From Monarcha castaneiventris obscurior (Eukaryota > Chordata > Aves > Passeriformes > Monarchidae), in NCBI GenBank assembly GCA_026261815.1, contig JAMPIT010000258.1, positions 14,747,501 to 14,811,500 on the forward strand: a stretch of 64,000 nucleotides of DNA. Direction: 5' to 3'. The position numbers were made by a program, and so were the translations under genes. The notes below the pieces were generated by a model that saw only the letters and a list, made by a program, of their open reading frames with translations, made no database searches and was not told the origin of the DNA. Shown here piece by piece: positions 40,586-53,700 of the stretch. How positions within the stretch are numbered: position 1 is the first letter of the stretch; the number at the start of each line of letters is the position of its first letter.

Positions 40586-42325
40586 CTGTACAACACAAAC
40601 ATCCTGAATCAGTGTTTCACTGGAACACAACACAGGCCAATAAACATGTAGGACTTATATCTTCTCTGCATTCTTGGACATTTGGTATGAAGAAGCAGCT
40701 AATGTTGTTTGATTAGGCATAGATTTTTATTATTTTTTTAGAGGACGAAAACTGAGAAGGCAACATGGTGGAATACTGCTATTCACTTCAGGTTCTTTAA
40801 AGTTCACAACCACATGATGGTATATGGGAATAAGAATCAGAGCATCTCACATGCTGGGGAGATGGAAAAAAGATGCAAATTTTTATGGTTGTTGCAGGTG
40901 GGGAAGAAGGGAAGGTTTTTTCAGCTCTTTTGTCTTCTTGCTCAGGACTGACAGTAAAGAGACCCACTCTTTCATGATTAGTGCCTGAATTCAAACCCAG
41001 TAAGTCAAGGAATGCATCCTGGAAGTGACTTAGCATCCAAGTAAATTTAAGTCCATTAATTAGAGCGAGCAAATTCGATTTGAGGGGAAAAATTAAGAAT
41101 ACAAAAAAATGAGAACTATAAAAATGCATATCAATCCCATAATTTTGGATTATAGATGCAGTCTACCTGTATTTAGGGATAGACATTCACATATATGGGT
41201 GGGCTTTAGACTTCTCTGTGGTTGCTTGAGTTCATGCCAAAGAACACAGCTTGACTTTCAGGCAGTCATGTACAGCTCACCACACTATGATCTAAACTGC
41301 CAAAAAGCTGCCTAGATTAAAACAATGCTATTTCTACAAAAACTTCAATTTCTCATCAGTGCATCAACAGACATTTCTGAATTTTTTCTCAGCAGCCCTT
41401 AAATGTTGACTATATTTATTTGTGAATTTTAGGGTTTGACAGCATGTATGCACTAAAAAATAAGTTGTGCACATATCAGCAGCTAGTAAATGATCGTTAT
41501 TTGCTAATATTTTCTTCATAACAGACAGTGGTCCCTGACTCTTACAGTGCTTCCTACCTGGCACAAATATTCCACAACTGATCTGCTAGCAAATGCTCAT
41601 AATAAAACTTAGCATAAATGAAAGGTATTCTTGAACATACAGCATAGGCTAACACATTAGAATGCAAACATCCAATTACATTTTCAGTATTATCAGATTA
41701 CTGACTATGTATGAAACTTCAGCGTCAATCTAAGAATGAAACAATCACAAGGCCTACAATTTCTATCAAGAATAGAACATTTGAATATTTATACTCAAAC
41801 ACTTGGGGCAGAGAAGGCAACAACTAGTTTGGCTAAAGTGGCTTAGAAGGCAGTAGCAGGAAAAGTCTCTGAAGTGAAAGGACAAATCATAGCATCAAGA
41901 GTCCGTTTAAAAAAGTGGTTGAATACAACACAATGTGCAGTAATGTGTGCACTTGTCATCACCAAATTATTTTACACAACTTTCTGGACTAACGCAAGGT
42001 ACTACAGAAAACTGGAATCTGTATTTTGTTATAGCAGTATGAATCTAATTCAATTTCATTTTTCTAAAAGTACTTTTATTTTCTTTTTATAAATTAAATC
42101 AAATACTTAATTTAAGTTTCAATTTTTGATATATTTTTACATTTTCCTTAGATTCATTGTCACCTGTGTCTACACTGGTCAGTCTAACATAATTAACTGC
42201 TAAAATACACCAGTGTTAAAGTAAATACAAAGCATTTTGCTGCTGTAATTTGTCTGAATATTAAATAAGACTTCACAAAAGAATGGCACAGACTAAAAAT
42301 TTTTCTATAATTAAGAAAATAATAC
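40586..42325 (-). other. COL24A1 intron 6
   Basis: A 1740-bp intron with no recognised repeat, RNA or coding signal. Confidence 0.8.
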
Positions 42326-42379
42326 CTTTTCTCCACATTTTGCCCGTCCTGGAGAGAATCCTGGGTCTCCTTTAGGGCC
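42326..42379 (-). CDS. COL24A1: COL24A1 exon 6: helix with conserved interruption
   Basis: It codes GPKGDPGFSPGRAKCGEK. The Gly-X-Y repeat is broken here: GFSP (4) followed by GRAKC (5), nine residues in all, then the register resumes at GEK. Human, as I recall, has an interruption of the same length with GFSP and GQPVP, so the break is real and not a sequencing error. The Cys (codon 42335-42337) stands where human has Pro. Acceptor GCAACAG; donor GTATTA is weak at +4 to +6. Confidence 0.93.
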
Positions 42380-44334
42380 CTGTTGCAAAGTAATTAAGCT
42401 TAATAATACCATTGGGAGAGAATTTTTAATAATATATGCTAAAACAAGTATTTGCAAATGTGCTTCCTATTACAGATATTTTTCTCATAACTTTTTCAGT
42501 AAAGAACTAGGGAAAAAATAAAATAGTGCAGGTTCCCACTGAAATGAGATTTACATTTTCCAAATTTCATGCAGCCACAAAATTTTGAAAAGCAGATTTA
42601 TTGGTAAATCCAAGCAGGATTAGGGCAGACATTCCAGCCAAATTGCTCTGCCCATGTCTCCATCACTTCAGGACCAGCTGTTCCTCCAACACCGTGCAGG
42701 AATATCAGGCTTCATGAACCATAACCTTGTACAGGTTTCCTCAGGCTCAGCTTTCCCACAGTGCCAGAATCCACAAAATTAGATTTTCTGAACTAATCTA
42801 TTTTTTGGAGACCCAATAATAAAGCCAAACCTCATGGATACCCTTAAAATACTTTAAAAATGCTGCCTGATTTTTTATCAGGAATTAAATGCTGGGGACA
42901 TCAGCTATTGGTTGAAACTGCTGGCCCTCACTCAGGGCCGGATCCTTTGCTGGAAGGATATTAATGTTGTGCCACATTTCAGAAACAACTGCATAAAGGA
43001 TCCTTCAGCACAGGAGGGAAAAATTCATGTATCTTAAAGACAGAATAAAATCCTGCGTTCATTTATTGCTAGAAAATTCTTGCAACTCATCTGCCATGTT
43101 TTAAGATCAAACAAGAGTGTGTTTGTTTCAGTGTGGGCCAACTGGATCTTCATAGCCAAAACTTAATTTTTATTTAGAGAAAACCAATTTAGATATACAT
43201 GTATTTAAAGGATAACTTATAGTCTAACTGCAAGGAAAGAGATCACTAAGCACCTAGTAATATATATATTTTTATACTGAAATAAAAAATATATATAGAT
43301 ATATACACACATGTACAATTCCTTCCATTCTTAAACTCACAGACAGAGCTACAGAAGTGATCAGAATTATCATCCAGTGGAGGGAGAAAACAAATTTAAA
43401 AACAAAGCCTAGCAGTAATTGGTTGCAACTAATTATCTTCCTAGCAATATATTCTATTATACAGCCAGCATAAATACAGTAAAAATTAATTATGAATCTT
43501 TAACTGTTCCTATAGAACTAGATAAAAACAAAAATCAGTCATTTGGTTTTACAACACTTGGCACTGAAAGCTTTATTAAACTTCTTTTTATGTCCTCAAG
43601 CAGATTTTAACACCTGTCATGACATGTCAGATTCCTGCAATTAGGAATCATACTAAACAAATCATGGTGCTGCCTTTTTCCTAACAGATCTATCAAATTG
43701 TTCAAACTAAATATGAGTTGAAGGCATTCTGCAACTGCACAAATCTGTCAAATCTGTTTAAAGGGCCTATGTTACACAAGTTTGAAGTTGTTTGAGCTTT
43801 CAGTCCAGTATTTTTTCTTTGATTTTAAATATCACATCAATAAATCTTCAGAAAATGTTTCTAGTATATTAATCAATAAGAATGTCGAGATACTAGAATA
43901 TTTCAATATCAAAAGTTGGGCACGGACAATAAAATAGCAATTTATAGGGGCTGACAGTCTATATTTTTCCTTTTTTTTTTAAAGCAAAGCAAAAGGTTAC
44001 CACAATTAAGCATTTAAACTTCAGTTTAAATGAAGGCTGAGCTGATCGATAGGAACTCTTTCAGGAAGTATAGATTACTTGCAAAGATAACAGTTTCCAA
44101 GTCACCATTCTGCATATATAGGTGTTTTTCTTTCTACTGAGTAATCTGCTATTTTGTTTTGATATGAAGTTCAATTTGATTGATTACATTTAATGAAAAT
44201 ATGTTTATAGTAGCAGTCTCCATCTGTAAACGAAAGTAGGCCAATTATTTCTTTATAACAAACAGTTCTGGGACTTCCAGAAAGTCATTAAAAAGTTCCT
44301 GTATTTACATGGCACCATGCATAAATAAACTCAC
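42380..44334 (-). other. COL24A1 intron 5
   Basis: This 1955-bp intron is AT-rich, with an AT dinucleotide patch at about 43259-43312. Nothing else is recognised. Confidence 0.8.
43259..43312. repeat. AT dinucleotide-rich patch
   Basis: ATATATAT runs, an A-rich gap, then ATATATAGATATATACACACATG. Confidence 0.75.
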
Positions 44335-44388
44335 CTTGGGACCTGGCAATCCTGGCAATCCTGGGTTACCATGTGGTCCTGGAATACC
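44335..44388 (-). CDS. COL24A1: COL24A1 exon 5: Gly-X-Y helix, 54 bp
   Basis: It codes GIPGPHGNPGLPGLPGPK, which I recall as identical in human COL24A1. This is the strongest single argument for the gene's identity. Acceptor TTAATAG, donor GTGAGT, phase 0 at both ends. Confidence 0.96.
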
Positions 44389-44816
44389 CTATTAAAAAGC
44401 CCAAACAAATGAAGAAGAACAATGAGTGGGATTACTCAGTACACCACAGAACAAATGTAAATGGTTTGCAGAGAATAATTTTACTGCGTCTTTCCTGCTT
44501 TTAGAATCACTGGTTAGGATTTTCAAAGCATTCACAAGAAATAAAACATATACATCTTTATAACAAATTAAAAGTGAAGCTGAGTACCGCCCTTTCTTTT
44601 ACAAATCTCAGTTTCCATTGTCTTCCCAGGTAATTCTTAACAGGTATTTGGCATAGTCACTGCAATGTTGCTCTCCAGCTACGACGTTTGAAAGCATGGG
44701 ATAAAAATCAGTAAAATCACATTCTGAGGTACCCAGCTATACACTGCAAAGGGAAGGAAGTGCATGAGATCTCAGTGACCTAAAAGGTGTCTCAAAGCAA
44801 TGCATCCCACCTCCTT

Positions 44817-44840
44817 AAAAAAAAAAAAAAAAAAAAAAAA
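44817..44840. repeat. poly(A) run of 24
   Basis: An uninterrupted A homopolymer on the plus strand. I see no retroposon body next to it. Confidence 0.9.
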
Positions 44841-47309
44841 TCTCAGATTCTCCTGATTCTCCCAGAGCTAGTGTAGAAAATGGACTTGTTACTAAAATAA
44901 TTCAACTTAACCTGTTCCAGGAACAAAATAAGATATCAAGACTATCACCTCCTTCCAGTGTATCTGTTCCTGCAACACATTCAGCAATCCTCACTCCTTG
45001 AAAAATTGCACATTAGGGAAAATATTTGTTGCAGTGGCTGTCAGCAGCTATTCATCTTCCAGGTACTGAAGGACCAAACTGGCAAAAACCTGTCCCTGAT
45101 AAATTGGCAACAAAGCTTCTGTTGGCTTCACTAAGGCCAAAATTCTCCCAAAATTTCCTAATCCAAATACCAAATATAGTAAGAATACTTTTCAACTTTA
45201 TTGTATATTCAGTGGTCTATCAACAGAGACACTCAGTGTTTGTCTTTCCGCCACACGGCTGAATTGTATTCCTTATAATTTACCAATTACACCTTGCAGT
45301 AACACTGAAAGCCGTATCTCTTAAGTGCTCCCTCTGACTAATGACAATGTTGACATAACTCCACAGAAATGCTAATCCCATGTGCTGTTTCAGAGATTAA
45401 TTTGCACACTGGCAACTTTGGAGGCACTCTCAGGGATTTAGGAGAAAAGAAACAAATAGAAAGTGCCAACATAGCTGCAGTGCAGCAGTGGCTCCTACTT
45501 TTGCTTCCTGCAATGTTACTGTCTTGGGGCACAGTACTGCAATACAGAAGTGCAAAAGCATTCTCATGGAATGAGAGGCATCTGAGAAGTTTCATGTCAT
45601 CCCTAATTCTGAAACTGCTGAAATTTCATTATCAAGAAACTTGGAACAAGCCAAGACACTTATAAAACATTGTCAGATGTGGACTTCTTTATCATAGAAC
45701 TGCAGGGATCAAAATCAGTTTTCAATGGAAATCTCTAACCATTATTCACACATTCTCCAAGTGTCCCAACCATGTGGATGTCTGTCAGGATCAGGTTTGG
45801 ACACACACTCTGATGAAGGCCCAGGCAATGCAGCTCTGCACTCTGCTGTTTCCCTTTGACATCTCAAGTCACATTTCAGGACCACAAATGGCAGCTCATG
45901 TGAAGAAATACAGAAGTCACAGGGCAGGCTGCTAGATGAGGAAATGAACTTCGAGTCAACAAAGTTTCCACAAGCTTTTTGGCTCACAAAACTCCCATCA
46001 TAACATACATCATCACTAGCTGCACCTGCTTGAATTTATCAGTATTGTACAAACCAAAGAACACTGACATTTCAAAACCATTTATTTTTTATCAAATACT
46101 TTTATAGACTTTCTTGGCCCATATAAATATATTTTAAACTCAGAACTACTGGTAAATATTCATCTCAGCCATTTTCATCCTTTTCCAGGCACCCTACTGT
46201 AAGCTGTTTCTTCACATTGAAAAGCATATCCTACACAATAATTAATCCAGAGAATTCACCCAGCAGAGCACTGTGCTTTTAAGTACTCTATACCTGTAAA
46301 AGGACCTGCAGAAAAAAATGCCCAAACAAACAGCAGCTGGGCAAGGGCAATCTCATCAACAGGCATGGCTTTAAACATATGGACATCCTCCTCTCAAACA
46401 AAGTCATCCTTCCAATTGTGAGGATCTACTTGGATATGTGAGATTCTGCCTCTGATGCTAGACATATCTTTGCTACAGGCAGTGTGCAACATAAAAAAGC
46501 TGAGTTGTAAGAATTGGCAGCTCTTACACAGAAGGACCCAAGAAGTCATGAAGAGATGAATTTGAAGGAATGCCTTTCATTTTATACTTTTAAATGTGTC
46601 TCTTCTACTCCCTTGCCTCCAAACTGCTCTAAAGCATCAGTCTGGTTTTTGGCCTCTTTGACCAGTGCACTTCCTACCCATCAGGCCAAATTTAGAGCAT
46701 CCTGTGCTGTGTTGGCTTTCAACACCCTATTGAGCAGGATCTTGTTTAATCATTCCTCAGAGGCTGAATCAAAACTCCTCCCACACATCTGCTGAGCCTG
46801 CATATAAACTACTCCCTTATCTCCCACTTTCAATTTGCCTTGATGAGGGCACTCCAGCCACAACCATTCACATCCCCAGCCACCATAGCCTAAATTCATC
46901 CACACAACAAACCTTCACCTGCTCCCTCCCAGCTGCCCTTCCCCTGAAACCATCCAAATCAACCACGACCTCAGGGACTCCTCAAGCAAATGTTTTTTGT
47001 ACACAGTTGCACAAACATGGATTCGCCCTCTTTTGCCTTATCAGCTAATCCATACAGTGCCATGGGCTCCTGGCCCGCTCATGGCAGTGGAGGCACGGGT
47101 TTATGCTCACTGTGGCAAAGCCCATGCTCTGTCCCCAGGCACAGGGCAAGGCTGCTGCCCCTGCTCCTGTTGGGGTGCACCCATTCGCACAAAAAAACCT
47201 CATTTCCTACTGTAGCTCATTTCTTTAGCAAAGCATCCTGGTATTTATCAAGCTATGATCAAGCTGCTGAAGCTCAAGAGATTGAAAGAGTTTTTATGGG
47301 AGTACTTTT

Positions 47310-47320
47310 CCCCCCCCCCC
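47310..47320. repeat. poly(C) run of 11
   Basis: Eleven C in a row on the plus strand inside intron 4, beside a GC-richer patch. Confidence 0.9.
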
Positions 47321-47725
47321 ACTCTGTCTTGCAGTGGTTAATTTTGCAGCCTGCGCCTGCTCCTCTGAGGCTGTGGCCTGCATTAATCACTCCCCTCATT
47401 CCAAACACAAATGAACGTGACCTTAGATTGCAGCAGATGGGAGCAGCATGGAAAAATTAGAGGTTAATACTGGGAGCAGCAAAAGCCAGGTACAAATGCA
47501 ACAATGCTCAGTGTATGCACCCATACATGGAATTAACTATGCTGGAGACTCACAGCAGGAGAAACGGGTTGTTTGTCTTACTTTAACCTGTCAATGTTAA
47601 GAATCATACACTTTCATAATCACTAAGCACAGCAATAAAGTTGAGAAAAACAAAATGATGCAAACTCCAGTCTGATTACTGGTGACCTGCCTAGAGGTGC
47701 AGAAGAACATAGTTGTTTTACTCAC

Positions 47726-47779
47726 CCGAGGACCTCTCTTCCCTGAAGGACCAGGTAAACCTGGAGGACCTGGAGGACC
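47726..47779 (-). CDS. COL24A1: COL24A1 exon 4: Gly-X-Y helix, 54 bp
   Basis: It codes GPPGPPGLPGPSGKRGPR, six uninterrupted triplets that continue directly from GETGPP at the end of exon 3. Human, as I recall, has PAG-IPG where this has PPG-LPG, otherwise the same, including PSGKRGPR. Acceptor is TCACCAG, donor GTGAGT. GKRGPR is a basic patch close to the start of the helix. Confidence 0.95.
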
Positions 47780-50700
47780 CTGGTGATAGAAAATCAAAGC
47801 AGTTGAGGCTAAAACCTGACACAAGGACAGTATCACAACTCTAGATGAGACCAGTTCTGCTAACTGATGACCTTCTGCTCATGCTGACCTCCTCAATTTA
47901 AAAATCAATTCCCAAACTACAAGAAAGTGTGCTTTTAACCTGGCTCCAAATCAGATTTCTGTTTAGAAAGGATCTTGTGTCAGAGAAATTGGAGCTAACA
48001 ATCTGGATAGCAACTTTTACTCAAGCGTATTGGTACTAAAGGAAGAGAAGATCACATGAAGAAAGCAAGTGCAATGTATTTCTGAACAACAGACAGAGAA
48101 TAATTAAGCCTTTTCAATAAGCATGCTGGCATGCCAAACATTTTAGAAAGGTTGGAGTAACTTCGGAAAAATAAGATAAGACCTCAAAGAAATGACAAAT
48201 ATGAACTAGAGAAAATAAATGTGGACAAATTACTGCTCAGTTTCCTATTAAAAGTTTCTAGTAAGAATAACCCTTCTTTTTTATTATATTCATTACACAG
48301 AAGGGCACATTTGCCCTTCAATATAATGAGCATCATTTTCTTTAAAGATAATGCAGACTTTTTAAAATGCCAGTATATGATCAGACATATCTTTTACAAA
48401 TTAATTACGTTTTTAGTCATCATGTTAGACAGTGTAACACCCCCTGCATATCTAGTTGTTTTGGACACAGAAACCTTTCCTTTCCTATATAATGGCTGCT
48501 GTTCAGACCCAAAACCCCAGGATCTACTTCGTTGTACTCAAACACAAATGAGAGCTCTAAACTAAAAGCTGCACTACTTTACATTATATTTCATCTAACA
48601 AATTAGTGTCCTACAAAGGGATGGGCTGTTCTTAAGGGTGAATTCACCCCCACCCACATTCCTGCACAGCAAGTCCCCACTTTAACAGAAACCGTGTACT
48701 TTCTGCAAGGGCATGTGGGCATCAGGAGAGTCAGAGCTCATGAAGGAGGTCAGTGGATGGCAGCAGTTAGGGGTTCAACCTGCTCCTTCACCCAGGCTTC
48801 CTCACACTCCCCTGTTCTGTACCTATGACATCCTCTCAGCTGAGACACCAGGGAAAACACTGAGTATCACACTGCCCACCACCAAACAACAGTGGAGAAA
48901 GCTGGCTGAAAGGAATGCCAGGAAAACCAGAAGGGCAATTATGGTGGCTGAAATGACCAACATGAAGATTTTGCAAAACAGAAAAAAGAGATAAAAAACG
49001 AGAAGTGAGGAAGGAAAAAAAGGACAAACACCCTTGGGGTCTTATTAGCAAGCAACATTTCATTAAGACAAAAGCCTGATTTCTATAAACCTAGTTTTGT
49101 GTGCTACTTCTTTTTTCTTGGAAAGGAAAGGTCAGTGGCAGAGAAGACAGTGTTGATTACAGAAATTTAGGCATCATTAACTAATTACACTAATTTGGCC
49201 AAAATACAGATCACTTGTGGACAGTTCTGGGAAAACAACTGTTGTTCTGAGGAATTAGAAATATAATTTTTTTTCCTTTCCAATTAATCATAATAAACAT
49301 AGGAGTTTAATTGTCGTTGGGAATTTTTGCATGTCTGTACATGCTGCATTAAATCAGGCTGAAACCCATACCTGCAGTTCCCGCAATTTAGAAGACACAA
49401 GTCTGTGTAAGAGCCCTGGTCTTTAGGTCAAACCACAACATGTCATGCTTTTAGCATAGCACATTCTCTATTCACCACCACTGCATAAATGCTCACTAAC
49501 ATCCTCATTTTTCTGAAGTAAAAAGACCTGATGTTTAATAGCACAAGAAATGTAGCAGAGTGACACACGGAAAACTCTTGACCCGGCATTCTTGTCCAGG
49601 TTCAAAAATGCACTTGAAAGGGCACAGAGAGCTCCTACCCTGCTCTGCTGAAGCAATATGCTTTTAATATCTCCTCTCAAATTCTAAGTTAAGAGACGCC
49701 CTTTGATTTGATAATTATCATGGGACTACAAAAGAAAACATATCTTTTATTAAGTGAAATATTTGCTACTCGTGTGCATTCTTTTGTGATTTCTGGTCTT
49801 CTCTGTCCCTGTTTCAGACATTTCCTTAAAAATACATTAATAGCTAAACCTCACCATTTTCCTAATAGAAATCTTACTGAGTATTAAGATCCCTGATCTT
49901 TGCTGCTGATTTATTGAATGAGGGCTTCTTAATTTTTTTAAACACTATCTGCTTCCCTTGCTACAGAAAAGCAATACACAAACAAAAACCCAAATCCAAC
50001 CCACCATCACTTTGATTACACTAATCCATAGGTAACTATCCCTTTTCATACAAAAAGAAAACCACAAAACAAAAGGAAAATCTAATCACAACCAAGCCCT
50101 CAGAAACCCCTAAAAGAAGCAGCGAAATATATTTTGAACTAGGCAGACAGAGATTAATAACGCTTTCCCAAGGGCATTTTAAAACCGAATCAACTGTTGC
50201 AGATGAAGTCTCTGGTTCACAGCAATAAGCAGCTGGCCCCAGCCATTCAGGTGTTTGATTAAAATATTAACAAGGACTCTCCTTAACTAGGGACGTTACT
50301 GTTTAGCCTCCATCACAGACTCCTCCCTGCAACTCAGGCAACATCTCTGCTGAGAGTAGACTTTAGTAGAGCACACACAAGTCTCCCTGGACATGCTTTC
50401 CCAGCTAGCAGTTGGACATTATTCAGTCCTATGTATTTCTACAATCTGTGAAAGCAACTGCAACCTCAGATCAGCATGACTATTTTTATACTTGCTAGGA
50501 AGCTACTTAAGCCTCTCAGGCATCCATGTAAACCACAGAAATCAACATCTGAGAGTGAGCCAATCTCTCTTAAACCAAGGAATAAGTCACTTGTTTGAAT
50601 AGCTTTTCCTTCAACTACTGAAAACAGTAATTAAACAAACCTGAAGCAATTAGAAATGTTAATATGATTTTTTAGCATTTGACATTTTAACCACCACTAC

Positions 50701-53700
50701 CAAACAAAACAAAACAAAAGTTACTTTGTATAAATATTACAGATGCAAATTTAAAGTTAATTTATTTAATAAGATCATTTTGCTCAAAACATCTAATTTG
50801 TACCTTAAGAAAAGTACTACAACTTAACAGCTTTAAGAATTGTAAACATTACATTTATCTATTGAGCAGAGAAACTCAAATTCCAAATAATCGTTGCTTA
50901 ATTCTGAAATAATAAAAGCAGATGCTCCTCTTCCAGAAATTTTCACAACCTTTTAAATGGTCACTGGAATGAATGTAAGGAGCTTTCCTAGACATTTCCT
51001 AGGTACTGAAGCCCTTCTACAGATCTTTTAAACTTGCCCTATTACCCAGAGGTAATAGGAAACATTTCACTTACATATAGGAAGGCTCTAAGATTTCAGA
51101 TGCACAGCCATAAATTCTGCATTAAGTAGTTAAAACTTCTGCACAGGCTTACGCTGATCCTCATGCCAGTCAGTATCTAAATCCTATTCACTGAGCTTTC
51201 TCTTGTGAAACAGCTCTGAAGTTTCTCTTTAAAAGACTCTTGACTATATCTCAACCACTCAAACTCAGCTCACCTCAAACCATTCTTTTTTAAAAGACTA
51301 AGTTAAAGAAACATACCAGTTTAACACCTGATTCATCAAATATGAAGACAGTCCTTCAGGAAACCAAAAAACCCAGGAAATTTTCTGCACATCATCACCA
51401 AAATGCCTGCAGTGCAGCAGGGAAGTAAACAGAAGCATCAGGCTCTAAACCTATTCTAAAACCTCTCCATGAAAGAAAATTTCACTTCTAACACTGCTAA
51501 TGCTATTTGTTCTATTGTCCAGGTATCACTGTGCTAAATCATGTTTTCATTTTGTCCCACCTAAAATTTCCTACTCTGTCTTGCCATACTTTATGTGAAG
51601 AAGCAAAAAAGTATCTTTATTAACTAGCCCTTTGCAAAATAATAATATTTTTTCTTAACTTTCATTACTAAACACATTTTTATTTTAAACTTTGCTCAGA
51701 ATCATATTTTCTATAACTATACCTCTATTACTGCAATCATCTGCAATCCTTTCCATCTGTCTACATCTTTTTTAAAGCTTCTCATCTAAAGTTGAGGACA
51801 CTTCTCCCAACTGCAACCTCATCATACCCAAATCAGTAGAAAAAGTAGCCTGTCTGATCCTCACCACTCCTCCTAACACATCAAACATCACAGCAGTGAG
51901 ATGCATTAAGTCTCTGCTGCAGTATGGTATCAATCTATGATCCTCATGACTGTCAAACCGTGGTCACTCCCCCATCACCTATTTGTACTTTTAATTTCTG
52001 TATTATTGCACTAAGTTTAATCCCATCAGTTTCAGACCATCTGGAATTCTGATCCTGTCACTCGGAATCCTTCTTTGTACTCCTAGCATGCTTTGTTTAC
52101 CTTCTTTAAGCCCTTCATACAGATACTAATTTAACTGTGGAGCAACAAGGATCCTACCAAATTTGAATGTCCACCTATTGTTTTAATTCTTGTTTTGTTT
52201 GCATTTCCTTGGAAACAATAAAATCCGCTTCTCTTTCCAAATGCCCAAGAGCAGGCAGTCACCTCTGTATGATTAACCTCCTTTCTTTACAGCTCCCTTT
52301 CTCTGTCAAGAATTCCTACAACACTCAAAGCAATGTCATCAACATCAGAGGAATATACATATTGCTTTGAGTTATGGATTAAAATTTTTCAATATTGTTG
52401 TACAGAAGAAAAGGAAACTGCAGCAGGTTTCAGGGGAATTAAATAAAATGCTTCAATATTTAAAAATAACATTATCTTTTTGCTACTAAAAATAAACCTG
52501 CAAGAATCAAAAGTTTTTATCTGAATCATCAGATACTGAGATTTCTCAGCCTGGGCAGGGAAATGCATGAAAGGGATTAAGTGACCAATATAACCCCTGT
52601 GGTCAGGGAAAGCCTCAACAAGGAATTTTGTTCAACTGAGAAATAAGCTAAGAGAGCAATAGGCAAAAGTGTGAAAGGTTAGCTAAAATCAGTGAAATAA
52701 ACTAAGTGTGAAAGGAAAGCTACTGCTGTTCATTTAGCACCACATTCAGGATCTCTGAACTGCTCTCGCAGTGCCCTTACTCTCACACCTCTTGATTGCA
52801 ATAGAACATCTCATCCAGGACTCAATTCTGCTTATTGCAGGGCTTGCCATTTCCCATTCCACTTGGCAACAATTCCAGACTGCTTCTCTTTACCAACTAG
52901 AAGGAACAGCACTGTTTGGTCTTCTACCATTCCTCTTTCTGGCAGAGTGTCTTGAAAATACAGAAAGCTTTTGAAATGCAGGAAACTAATTCCTAGTTCA
53001 CTTCTCTTGGAAGGCCACATCCTGTGCAGATGGGCCTGAAGATGCAATTACCTGCCAGCAAGTAACATAAATCAGCTCTTCAGCTCACATCAACCTCTCC
53101 TTTTACCAGTGTGGGACTATGTACCATGTTATTGCAAACTACTTTAGGACTGTGCAATGAAAAATATCAGCTTGAAAATTAAACAGTTAAAAATACACAC
53201 CACATTTATTTTTGTAATCTTTACAGATTGCCAACACCCTCTGCATCCCAAAAAAGAGTGGCTCATCAGATGAACAGAGCAGCATTCCCTTGAAAGAACT
53301 GTTTCAGGAGCTCATACTATTCCAGTTTAAACTCACTTCATATTTTTCTTGGGGGATTTTGGTCATTGCAACTGCTAGGATTTTAATCAGGGTCTTAATA
53401 GTTTTGAAGAAATAGCTGTCCCCTTTTATACGCTCTCCATAAATGAAAGCCTAAATTCTGGAGTCCTGCTTTGCAGCGGTGGGTGAATTCCACAGCTGTG
53501 GGATCATGGAATATAAGAGGCCTAATTATACAAGGCAAGAATCAGTTCTGGTAGATGATTAAAAGCTAAAAGAAGCTGAGTAGTTTAAGAACCACAAAAG
53601 CTAGTCCTTGCCTGTCAATTCCAATAGAACGAACATTAACTTCTGTGTTCAAATCTTGAAAGAAGATTCAAACCAACCACAGCATAGTAAAAGAAGTAAA

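Larger units (their letters stand above)
44389..47725 (-). other. COL24A1 intron 4
   Basis: This 3337-bp intron contains a run of 24 A (44817-44840), a GC-richer patch at about 46.8-47.4 kb and a run of 11 C (47310-47320). The patch carries a plus-strand open frame of 156 codons with no recognisable domain. Confidence 0.8.

Noticed and set aside
40445..40633. 62-codon frame as a separate small gene
   Set aside because: Its Gly-X-Y core is exon 7; the ends are intron read-through.
47597..47836. 79-codon frame as a separate small gene
   Set aside because: The collagenous part is exon 4 with AG and GT at its edges; the rest is intron.
51780..52160. Possible old repeat in intron 3
   Set aside because: It has a repeat-like feel but I could not match it to any family consensus I know.
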